Assembly: GCA_029266295.1 (NCBI GenBank)
Contig: JAQSXD010000175.1
Coordinates: 1 to 7,761, forward strand
Direction of reading: 5' to 3'
Length of the DNA stretch: 7,761 nucleotides
Source: Bacillota bacterium
GTDB lineage: Bacteria; Bacillota; Clostridia; Peptostreptococcales; Anaerovoracaceae
Shown here: piece by piece, positions 1-5,744 of the stretch
Layout of the letters: every line of letters begins with the position of its first letter
How positions within the stretch are numbered: position 1 is the first letter of the stretch
The notes under the pieces: generated by a model
What the model saw: the letters and a program-made list of their open reading frames with translations, nothing else
What the model was told of the DNA's origin: nothing
The model's database searches: none
Program-made: the position numbers and the translations under genes

Positions 1-625
1 GAAAGCAGATGTCGAGCAAGGACAGGTGCATCTAGCAATAAAGGTGATTTCGACGAAGACAAAGGCACTGATGCAAGAAGAGGAAAAGCTGGTGGTAAGA
101 GGTCCGTATCGTAACGGGATTCAAGGCCTGTCCGCGATCTTGGCAAAGCGGAAAAAGGAAACGAAAACGCTGATTATCGCCAAAGGGATCGGAGTTGCTC
201 CGGGAATATTGATTCATCAGGCACTTCTTGGAAAAGATCAAATCGATATGATCATCGACACGGAGAAAATCAGCGACGAACTGGTAATCGACTATATGGA
301 CGATGAAGCACAGTCAGCGGTCGGAGTCATTAAGTATATGACCCTTGCTGATTCTGAGGCAGAGAAGGTGATGGAATCAATGATGCGTGAGAAAGGTTAT
401 GACAATGTGATCCTCTTAGTTTCCGACTATTACATCGAGAAGCTGGGTGCTCTTGCAAAGAGGCTACTTCCCTCTGCCAATCTGGCCATGAGCAACAATT
501 TCCATATCTGCTGCGGAGAAGGATTGTGCGGTTCCTGTGCGGTTGATATCCCCGGCGGAAAAACGATTAAAATGTGTAAATGCCAGTTCCATGGGGGAAT
601 CGCTCACTCCAAACCCTCTGTATAG
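1..625 (+). CDS. FAD/NAD-binding [2Fe-2S] oxidoreductase subunit, PyrK/SudB-like (5' end missing)
   Basis: This is the C-terminal part of a ferredoxin-reductase-fold subunit like those of dihydroorotate dehydrogenase (PyrK) or sulfide dehydrogenase/NfnA. Such proteins pass electrons between NAD(P)H, FAD and an iron-sulfur centre in the cytosol. The reading frame is open to the window edge (frame begins at base 2) and the GTG at 26 is only an internal Val codon, so the gene starts upstream. Numbering from that codon, a flavin-binding RGPYRNG motif lies at 25-31 and a dinucleotide-binding GIGVAPG loop at 54-60. Near the C-terminus C163-x4-C168-x2-C171-x12-C184 matches the PyrK-type [2Fe-2S] layout, with extra cysteines at 162 and 186. 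The partner subunit is not visible. Its last 22 bp overlap the 3' end of the opposite-strand cyclase gene. It could serve the downstream hydrogenase as an NAD-linked partner, but that is inference from proximity only. The family is fairly certain; the substrate is unknown. Confidence 0.82.
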   Translation, partial: KADVEQGQVHLAIKVISTKTKALMQEEEKLVVRGPYRNGIQGLSAILAKRKKETKTLIIAKGIGVAPGILIHQALLGKDQIDMIIDTEKISDELVIDYMDDEAQSAVGVIKYMTLADSEAEKVMESMMREKGYDNVILLVSDYYIEKLGALAKRLLPSANLAMSNNFHICCGEGLCGSCAVDIPGGKTIKMCKCQFHGGIAHSKPSV

Positions 626-1788
626 ATCACCATTTTTCCTTTGCCGGTCCGTTTCGAATGGTAGAGCGCCTTATCAGCGTGTTCGAGAATCTGTTCTGAG
701 GTCATTCCTTTTTTCCAGAGGGCAACGCCCATGCTGATGGAAACTGAAATAGAACACCCGTCTTTGGTCTTAAGCTTCAGCTTTGAGACTTCCTTTAGCA
801 GCCAGTGGCAGACAAAAGATGCATACTCCAGATTGGCTTCGGGCAGGACAATAATAAATTCGTCGCCTCCGTAACGGGCGCAGCAGTCTACAGAACGGGT
901 GCATAGTTGAATGATATCAGCTACCTGTTTTAATACGCAATCTCCGAAATGGTGGCCATATTCATCATTAATCAATTTAAAATCATCAAAATCTATCATA
1001 ATCAACGGAAAGGATTTCCCGGTTATGGTGGATTTTTTTATGAGCTGGTCAAGAAAACGCTCTTCGAACCCCTTGCTGTGGAGGCCGGTAAGATAGTCGT
1101 TTTCCATGAAAAACAGGTTCATGGAAAGTAATTTGTAGATGATGAGTGTAGTAATAAGGATAAACAGGATGGCGTTAATCACAATCAGTTTTTTGATGCC
1201 TGACAGGGACCTGTAGATTTGCTCTGCTGAGACATCTACACCTACATGAGCGACGGCTTCGCCGGTATACGGATCTCGGATCGGGGCAACACCGGTCAAA
1301 AGCTCTCCCCAGTCAGAATCCCTTACAATAGAAGTATAATTTGGTTTTTTTTCCGCATAGGTCTTCTTCTCCACTGAATCCAGATCATCCGCTGAGCCGA
1401 TGGGAGAAAAGAGCACGCTGCCGGGAGATTGGCCGTCAAACAGATAGACCATTTCTTCATTAGAAATCCGTTTCCCGCAATAGACAAATTTGACGTTTGA
1501 CTGTACGTTGATTTCCTGAAAAATCTGCTGCATCTTTATGTAATAGGATTCATCATAATTCCCTTCCTCGTAGTTGTCAAACTCAAGCAGCTTCCGGAAT
1601 GAGGCATAATCCTGCTGGATAATTTTTGCCACGGCAATGGAGACCCCCAGCGCCTTCCGGCCTCGTTCCTCCACCAGCAGATTCTGAACGCTGTTGTATA
1701 GAGATAATGAGGAGACGATGGATACTACGGAAACAATTACGATCGTTATGTACAAGAAGATCATTCTGGAGCCGCTAATCTTTTTCAC
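604..1788 (-). CDS. Membrane-bound sensor diguanylate cyclase (Cache-like sensor + GGDEF)
   Basis: The predicted role is synthesis of the second messenger c-di-GMP from two GTP in response to an external signal. The 394-residue protein has an N-terminal membrane helix (about 9-30), an extracytoplasmic region (about 31-197) resembling a Cache/PAS-like sensor, with a typical end GEAVAHVGVDVS at 176-187, and a second membrane helix (about 200-221). A complete GGDEF domain follows (about 228-390). The active-site motif GGDEF is at 307-311, with metal and substrate segments DFDDFKLINDEYGHHFGD at 266-283. The product-inhibition I-site R298-S-V-D301 sits the canonical five residues before GGDEF, so the enzyme should be active and feedback-inhibited. 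The GTG start is chosen because AAGGAGGAG (1796-1804, complement) lies 7 nt upstream. No EAL or HD-GYP domain is fused. It is divergent from the hydrogenase operon and overlaps the oxidoreductase gene tail to tail. The sensed ligand cannot be told from the sequence. Confidence 0.93.
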   Translation of the reverse strand: MKKISGSRMIFLYITIVIVSVVSIVSSLSLYNSVQNLLVEERGRKALGVSIAVAKIIQQDYASFRKLLEFDNYEEGNYDESYYIKMQQIFQEINVQSNVKFVYCGKRISNEEMVYLFDGQSPGSVLFSPIGSADDLDSVEKKTYAEKKPNYTSIVRDSDWGELLTGVAPIRDPYTGEAVAHVGVDVSAEQIYRSLSGIKKLIVINAILFILITTLIIYKLLSMNLFFMENDYLTGLHSKGFEERFLDQLIKKSTITGKSFPLIMIDFDDFKLINDEYGHHFGDCVLKQVADIIQLCTRSVDCCARYGGDEFIIVLPEANLEYASFVCHWLLKEVSKLKLKTKDGCSISVSISMGVALWKKGMTSEQILEHADKALYHSKRTGKGKMVIYTEGLE

Positions 1789-1827
1789 CCGGATTCTCCT
1801 CCTTGGAAGTTGGAATGACTATATATT

Positions 1828-1856
1828 ACCATATCAAAGTTTTGAAAACCATACAA
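1828..1856 (-). promoter_or_regulatory. Possible promoter of the diguanylate cyclase gene
   Basis: On the complementary strand TTGTAT (1851-1856) is followed after 17 bp by TATGGT (1828-1833), a fair sigma-A-like match about 40 bp upstream of the GTG start. The region is AT-rich and other pairings are possible, so this is tentative. Confidence 0.3.
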
Positions 1857-1927
1857 AATCTAAGAAATTAAGGGAAATGTGACAGCAAATGGCGAATTTT
1901 CGATTGGGTGCAATAAACGATCAAGAT

Positions 1928-1956
1928 TTGGAGAATAAACATTTCACGCAAATAAT
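1928..1956 (+). promoter_or_regulatory. Possible promoter of the hydrogenase operon
   Basis: The gene-free stretch 1789-1987 must hold the start of the hydrogenase operon. The best pair I see is TTGGAG (1928-1933), a 17-bp spacer and AATAAT (1951-1956), about 30 bp before the first start codon. The -35 half matches poorly, so an activator may be needed. I saw no sigma-54 type GG/GC pair and no clear inverted repeat here. Confidence 0.3.
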
Positions 1957-1975
1957 AAGATGAGATAGGGTAAAA

Positions 1976-1982
1976 GGGGGGG
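1976..1982 (+). promoter_or_regulatory. Ribosome binding site made of a seven-G run
   Basis: AAAA followed by seven consecutive G residues ends 5 nt before the ATG at 1988. It can pair with the anti-Shine-Dalgarno sequence and fixes the start of the b5-like gene. A homopolymeric G tract at this place is unusual and could change length by slippage. Confidence 0.6.
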
Positions 1983-1987
1983 ACGGT

Positions 1988-2341
1988 ATGAATTGGAATG
2001 AGACGAAAGGCATGAAGCCTGATCCGGCGAGCGGTATGAATCAGAACGAGAGAAGTGAGATGGATCTGTACGGGGAACGTGAGTCGCCGGAAACGAATGG
2101 ACTGTATGAGAGCCTTCCTGTTTTCACATTGGAAGAACTGGCACAATATAACGGGCGGCAGGGATGGCCTGCCTATGTGGCGGTCAACGGAATCGTGTAT
2201 GATGTAACGGGATTCTCCACATGGGGACAGGGCTTTCACTATGATATGGTTGCAGGCACTGATGTTACCGAAATCTCGCGGAGATGTCATAATCATTCCA
2301 TATTAGAACGTCTGAACATCGTGGGAAGGCTGGTGAGGTAA
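1988..2341 (+). CDS. Cytochrome b5-like heme-binding domain protein
   Basis: This small soluble protein (117 residues) consists of a hydrophilic 40-residue N-terminal extension and one cytochrome b5-like heme/steroid-binding domain (about 43-116). Recognisable pieces are FTLEELAQYNG at 46-56, PAYVAVNGIVYDVTGF at 61-76 and AGTDVTE at 89-95, followed by a C-terminal IVGRLV. The eukaryotic HPGG signature is absent. Candidate axial ligands are H84 or Y85 (Y85 falls where membrane-associated progesterone-receptor-type proteins use Tyr) and H101 or H103. There is no signal peptide or membrane helix. The start follows the G-rich ribosome site. The gene is first in the operon, only 1 bp before the hydrogenase small subunit, which suggests that it carries electrons to or from that enzyme. 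Heme binding and partner role are inferences from family and context; binding of another hydrophobic ligand remains possible. Confidence 0.85.
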   Translation: MNWNETKGMKPDPASGMNQNERSEMDLYGERESPETNGLYESLPVFTLEELAQYNGRQGWPAYVAVNGIVYDVTGFSTWGQGFHYDMVAGTDVTEISRRCHNHSILERLNIVGRLVR

Positions 2342-2342
2342 T

Positions 2343-3185
2343 ATGGCCGGCCTGGCTGGTATCAAAATGGTTTGGCTGGAGTTGAACGGCTGCTCGGGAA
2401 ATATTATTTCGCTGCTGGATGGAGCCGATCCGGGGTTTGATTATATGATTTCTGAAATGGTTGAGCTCGTGTACGAACACAGCCTTATGTCTGCTGAGGG
2501 AGAAGAAGCGCTGGAGCACCTTTTTCGTTTGATGGATCAGGATTTTATCCTCGCTGTAGAGGGCGCGGTTCCGCTGAAAAACGGTGGACGATACCAAATC
2601 GTGGGAAACTGGCAGGGCAGAGAAATCACTGCCCTTGAAATAATCCAAATGCTTGGGGAGCGTGCACGGCATGTGATCGCCGTAGGGGCATGCGCCAGCC
2701 ATGGCGGAGTCTCCGCGGGAAGGCCGAATCCAAGTGAGAGTGTGGGGATTCAGTCCGTTCTCCAGCGGCGTGTAATCCAGCTTCCCGGCTGTCCGTGCCA
2801 CCCGGATTGGTTTCTTGGTACACTGGCTCATTTGATTTACTTCGGCGAACCACAGCTGGATGAAGAGGGACGGCCTGTGTTTATTTACGGGACTTCCATT
2901 CATAGACGCTGCGAAAGGCGATCCTATTTTGATCAGGGTATCTTTGCCACGCAGCTGGGAGAACCCACCTGTATGTTCATGCTGGGCTGTCGCGGTCCCA
3001 TGACAACCACTGACTGCCCCATAAGAAAATGGAATGAGAGGATCAACTGGCCGGTTCAGGCAAACACAAACTGTATCGGCTGCGCTCAGTATGGTTTTCC
3101 TGATGGAATGGAACCCTTCGTCCGGTACTATACACTGGAGACAGATATGGATGGAGAATTGGTGGAGGTGCTGGAGGATGAGTGA
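2343..3185 (+). CDS. [NiFe] hydrogenase small subunit, cytosolic, with altered proximal-cluster motif
   Basis: This is the electron-transfer subunit of a [NiFe] hydrogenase: its iron-sulfur clusters wire the active site in the large subunit to an external partner. The 280-residue protein has no twin-arginine signal and no C-terminal anchor, unlike periplasmic HyaA/HoxK, so it should stay in the cytosol. Proximal-cluster ligands C17, C117 and C150 are present, but the fourth, normally the second Cys of CxGC, is N20 (sequence GCSGN). An extra C152 lies two residues after C150. The distal [4Fe-4S] site is intact (H187-x2-C190, C210, C216), as is the medial [3Fe-4S] site (C225, C244, C247 with P237). 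The conserved VEG is at 72-74. The additional proximal cysteines of oxygen-tolerant enzymes are not seen. The ATG at 2343 follows GAGGT by a few bases, 1 bp after the previous stop. From memory, CSGN also occurs in HupS-type subunits. Confidence 0.93.
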   Translation: MAGLAGIKMVWLELNGCSGNIISLLDGADPGFDYMISEMVELVYEHSLMSAEGEEALEHLFRLMDQDFILAVEGAVPLKNGGRYQIVGNWQGREITALEIIQMLGERARHVIAVGACASHGGVSAGRPNPSESVGIQSVLQRRVIQLPGCPCHPDWFLGTLAHLIYFGEPQLDEEGRPVFIYGTSIHRRCERRSYFDQGIFATQLGEPTCMFMLGCRGPMTTTDCPIRKWNERINWPVQANTNCIGCAQYGFPDGMEPFVRYYTLETDMDGELVEVLEDE

Positions 3186-4602
3186 AAAAATAATTATAAA
3201 CCCAATCACGCGTATTAGTGGATTTATGGATATTGAAGTCACGGTTGAGAACAGACGAATTATAGATGCAAGAATAAAAGCGCAGATGTTCAGGGGGTTT
3301 GAGATGATGCTTCAGGGCAGAGCACCTCTGGATGCCATCTATTATACGGAGCGAATTTGCGGAATCTGCTCTACCGCTCACAGCCTTGCGGCAACCCTTG
3401 CGTTGGAACAGGCCTTCGGTGTAGCGCCCACGGTACAGGGCCGGTATGTCAGGGACTTTATGCATGGTTGTGAATTCCTTCAGAATCACATCAGACATTT
3501 CTATCAGTTTACAGTGCCGGATTTCGTAAAGATGCCGGAAAATTACCCGTTGTATCAGACGAACTTCCGAGATTTTCGCTTGCCGATGGAAGTCAATGAT
3601 CTGATCGTCCAGCATTATTTTGATTCCCTGCGACTCAGCAGAGCTGCCCATCAGCTGTTGGCTTTATTCGGGGGGAAGGCACCTCACAACCACGGTACAT
3701 TCATGGGAGGAACTACGGCATGGATCAATGCTGACAGCATCGTGAAATGCCAGTCCATTCTAAAGGAGATCGGTGATTTTATAGAAAATGTGATGATTCC
3801 AGATGTGGGAACCTTAGCACGGTATTATCCGGATTATTATGAGAATGGAACAGGTTATGGAAACTTTTTGAGTTTTGGCTGCTTTGACTTCTATCCAGAG
3901 CTGGGTACCCTATATATTGAACCTTCCGTATTGGTAGATGCTGCTGCAGGCGGCCCAGTACGAACGCTTGACCCCCGCAGGATTACAGAGGAAATCGATT
4001 ATTCGTGGTACACCGATTCTTTGGATACCTATACGCCCTTTGAGACAATACCGATCGACGATCAAAATAAGGAAGGAGCCTATTCGTTTATCAAAGCATC
4101 CAAACTAGAGAACCTGAGCTTTGAAGGCGGTCCTCTTGCAAGGCAATGGCTCAGCGGAGAATATCGCCGCGGAATCTCCACGATGGATCGATATATTGCC
4201 AGGGTATTGGAAGCAAAGAAAATACACGAGATCCTTTTGGTCCTCCTTAACCAGATGATTCCGGGACCCACTGGGCAGGCCCCTTACATTACCCCCAATG
4301 CTGCAAGGGGCCAAGGGCTGACCGATACGACCAGGGGCGCATTAGGCCATTGGATCAAAATAGAAAATAGCCTGCTGGACTTTTATCAGATCATCACACC
4401 TTCGGTCTGGAATCTTTCTTCTCACGGAAACGACGGCACGCCGGGGACTGCAGAGAGAGCGCTGATTGGCACTGAGCTGGCAGACGAGGACCGCCCGTCC
4501 GAAATTGGCAGAATTGTTCGCTCCTTTGATCCCTGTGTTTCCTGTGCAACCCATGTTTTCTATCCCAACAAAGAACCGAAATTCATTACGGTGGTGCCAT
4601 GA
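3178..4602 (+). CDS. [NiFe] hydrogenase large (catalytic) subunit
   Basis: This subunit carries the Ni-Fe(CN)2CO centre that splits or forms H2. The ATG at 3178 is chosen over an upstream in-frame GTG at 3034. It sits 7 nt after GGAGGTG, overlaps the small-subunit stop by 8 bp, and gives the normal N-terminus MSEKIIINPITRISG (474 residues). Nickel ligands are C61-x2-C64 in RICGIC (H68 following) and C453-x2-C456 in DPCVSCATH. GGKAPH at 165-170 and RGALGHW at 386-392, with catalytic Arg386, are conserved. After H459 a 15-residue tail remains, the expected substrate of the maturation protease encoded next. Oddities: the RxEGH motif reads RISGF (12-16), so the proton-gate Glu is Ser14, and T385 precedes the catalytic Arg where Pro is usual. 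Motif layout resembles uptake-type enzymes (group 1/2); I cannot assign the subgroup without a tree. Confidence 0.95.
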   Translation: MSEKIIINPITRISGFMDIEVTVENRRIIDARIKAQMFRGFEMMLQGRAPLDAIYYTERICGICSTAHSLAATLALEQAFGVAPTVQGRYVRDFMHGCEFLQNHIRHFYQFTVPDFVKMPENYPLYQTNFRDFRLPMEVNDLIVQHYFDSLRLSRAAHQLLALFGGKAPHNHGTFMGGTTAWINADSIVKCQSILKEIGDFIENVMIPDVGTLARYYPDYYENGTGYGNFLSFGCFDFYPELGTLYIEPSVLVDAAAGGPVRTLDPRRITEEIDYSWYTDSLDTYTPFETIPIDDQNKEGAYSFIKASKLENLSFEGGPLARQWLSGEYRRGISTMDRYIARVLEAKKIHEILLVLLNQMIPGPTGQAPYITPNAARGQGLTDTTRGALGHWIKIENSLLDFYQIITPSVWNLSSHGNDGTPGTAERALIGTELADEDRPSEIGRIVRSFDPCVSCATHVFYPNKEPKFITVVP

Positions 4603-5180
4603 AGCTTGAGGCTGCATTTGGAAGGAGTGCCATGGAGCATGATGCTGCGCTGGGAAGCGGCGCTACGAAGCTCATAACAGTACTGGGAATTGGCAACCAG
4701 ATTATGGAGGATGACGGAATCGGAAACTACGTAGTAAAAGAGCTGCGAGACAGAGCCGTGTTCCCTGAACTAAGGCTTGAAGAGGGGGAGACAGATACGG
4801 AATTTTGTCTTGATGTATTAGAGGAGACGGAAAAAATAATTCTCATCGATGCGGCCCATACGGGAAATCTGCCCGGAACCGTTTCTGTTTTCCAACTAGA
4901 CAAAGATTTTTTTAAAGCTGTGCCGGAAGCTGCCATGGCGCATAACTATAGTCTCTTGCAAGCTATGAAAACCTATGGCTGTGAAAGGGCAGGCCTGCTC
5001 ATCGGAATTGAAGCAGCCTCTGTGAACTGCCGAATCGGACTGTCTAAGGTGATGGCGGAAAAGTTCCCCAGCATCGTTGATGCGGTAGCCGGCCAGATAA
5101 AAAACTATCAAGGATTCGTAAGAAAGCCATTCGCCAAGATGTCAACAAGTCAGTACGCTAAAGGTACAGCTTTTGAATAA
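4599..5180 (+). CDS. [NiFe] hydrogenase maturation endopeptidase (HyaD/HybD family)
   Basis: It removes the C-terminal tail of the large subunit after nickel insertion, the last maturation step. The core starts at about residue 25 (ITVLGIGNQIMEDDGIG). The three metal-contacting positions known from HybD appear as D39 (Asp in place of HybD Glu16), D84 in LIDAAHTG, and H115 in MAHNYSLL. The ATG at 4599 overlaps the large-subunit stop in an ATGA arrangement. An in-frame ATG at 4632 has a better ribosome site (AAGGAG, 4622-4627, but only 4 nt away) and would give a 182-residue protein closer to the family's usual N-terminus, so the start is uncertain. About 20 residues after the domain look non-conserved. 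The stop lies within the 3' end of the opposite-strand regulator, with a 23-bp overlap. Its pairing with the adjacent large subunit is well supported by gene order. Confidence 0.92.
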   Translation: MKLEAAFGRSAMEHDAALGSGATKLITVLGIGNQIMEDDGIGNYVVKELRDRAVFPELRLEEGETDTEFCLDVLEETEKIILIDAAHTGNLPGTVSVFQLDKDFFKAVPEAAMAHNYSLLQAMKTYGCERAGLLIGIEAASVNCRIGLSKVMAEKFPSIVDAVAGQIKNYQGFVRKPFAKMSTSQYAKGTAFE

Positions 5181-5574
5181 TAGGATCCGGCTCTGAATAC
5201 TGGGATTCACTGCCATAAAATTTTCGGTAATCAGAAGGAGTCATGCTTGTTTGCTTTTTGAATGCTTTGCAAAAATAATTGGCATTGGAATAGCCGCAAG
5301 CTCCGGCGATGATTTCAAGAGGGGTATCGGCACCGGACAGCAGCATGCCGCGGGCGTGGTACATGCGGATATGGATCAAATATTGTCCGGGAGAGATACC
5401 GGTCGCCGCTGTAAATAGGCGGATCAGATGAGGCTTAGTCACTTCCAGCTGGTCCGCAAGTTCGTCAATCCCATAGAGAAAGGCATAGTTCGCTTCGATA
5501 AGAGAGATTGCGTCCAGCACCAAGGCAGGGTATGATTCCTTTTGGCGCTGAGATAAAAAGATAACTTGCTCCAT
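5158..5574 (-). CDS. Stand-alone AraC/XylS-family DNA-binding regulator
   Basis: This 138-residue protein is little more than the double helix-turn-helix of AraC-family activators, with no N-terminal sugar-binding or other sensor domain. The first HTH lies around 35-56 (IDELADQLEVTKPHLIRLF) and the second around 86-107 (LEIIAGACGYSNANYFCKAF). The C-terminal family signature TPSDYRK follows at 112-118. The ATG at 5574 is preferred because a GGAA-type site lies just upstream, and because longer in-frame starts (to 5760) would run through the promoter region into the ABC gene. It is divergent from the ABC ATPase gene and probably controls it, itself, or both through the repeats at 5649-5676. How it senses a signal is unclear: it may be constitutively active, regulated by its amount, or bind a partner. 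Its last 23 bp overlap the protease gene on the other strand. Confidence 0.88.
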   Translation of the reverse strand: MEQVIFLSQRQKESYPALVLDAISLIEANYAFLYGIDELADQLEVTKPHLIRLFTAATGISPGQYLIHIRMYHARGMLLSGADTPLEIIAGACGYSNANYFCKAFKKQTSMTPSDYRKFYGSESQYSEPDPIIQKLYL

Positions 5575-5626
5575 GGTATTCCTTTTGTTCCTTTCCAAAG
5601 GCTTGTGCAGCTGCTTTATAACCCTA

Positions 5627-5655
5627 ATTATATCCAATTTTGAAACACATATCAA
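5627..5655 (-). promoter_or_regulatory. Promoter of the AraC-type regulator gene
   Basis: On the complementary strand TTGATA (5650-5655) and a perfect TATAAT (5627-5632) are separated by 17 bp. This predicts a transcription start near 5619 and a leader of about 45 nt. The -35 element coincides with one of the ATATCAA repeats, so a protein bound there would block it. Confidence 0.7.
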
Positions 5656-5676
5656 CATTTTACCCTCAAATATCAA
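5649..5676 (+). promoter_or_regulatory. Pair of direct repeats, probable AraC-type operator
   Basis: ATATCAA occurs at 5649-5655 and again at 5670-5676, and the match extends to CAnATATCAAnA. The repeats are 21 bp apart, two helical turns, the spacing typical of tandem half-sites for AraC-family proteins. They lie between the two divergent promoters: the proximal copy overlaps the -35 of the regulator gene, and the other ends about 10 bp upstream of the -35 of the ABC gene. CATTTTA and TAAAATG next to the repeats form an additional inverted repeat. Confidence 0.5.
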
Positions 5677-5686
5677 TAAAATGCAC

Positions 5687-5715
5687 TTGTGATGAAAAAC
5701 AGGCCATGCTAGACT
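5687..5715 (+). promoter_or_regulatory. Promoter of the ABC ATPase gene
   Basis: TTGTGA (5687-5692), a 17-bp spacer and TAGACT (5710-5715) form a moderate sigma-A-like promoter. The -10 is preceded by TGC, an extended -10 element. The predicted start near 5722 gives a leader of about 23 nt that still includes the ribosome site. Confidence 0.5.
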
Positions 5716-5730
5716 GAACTTGATAAAAAC

Positions 5731-5738
5731 AGGAGGTG
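5731..5738 (+). promoter_or_regulatory. Ribosome binding site of the ABC ATPase gene
   Basis: AGGAGGTG lies 6 nt before the ATG at 5745. An in-frame GTG at 5736 lies inside this site and so cannot be the start. Confidence 0.85.
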
Positions 5739-5744
5739 GTTTGG

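Noticed and set aside
1789..1987. Riboswitch or c-di-GMP aptamer in the hydrogenase operon leader
   Set aside because: I looked for paired conserved stems and a terminator/antiterminator before the start codon and found no convincing structure.
1868..2296. A 142-codon - strand frame across the cyclase/hydrogenase intergenic region
   Set aside because: No ribosome site or domain; opposite the b5-like gene.
3034..3177. In-frame extension of the large subunit to a GTG at 3034
   Set aside because: It would overlap the small subunit by about 150 bp. The extra residues do not look like a hydrogenase N-terminus, and the ATG at 3178 has a proper ribosome site.
2265..3242. A 325-codon open frame on the - strand opposite the hydrogenase small subunit
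   Set aside because: Its translation has no recognisable domain and lies fully antisense to a gene with conserved cluster ligands; it is a shadow frame.
3043..3651. A 202-codon open frame on the - strand opposite the large-subunit start
   Set aside because: Low-complexity, no family resemblance, antisense to a well-conserved catalytic subunit.
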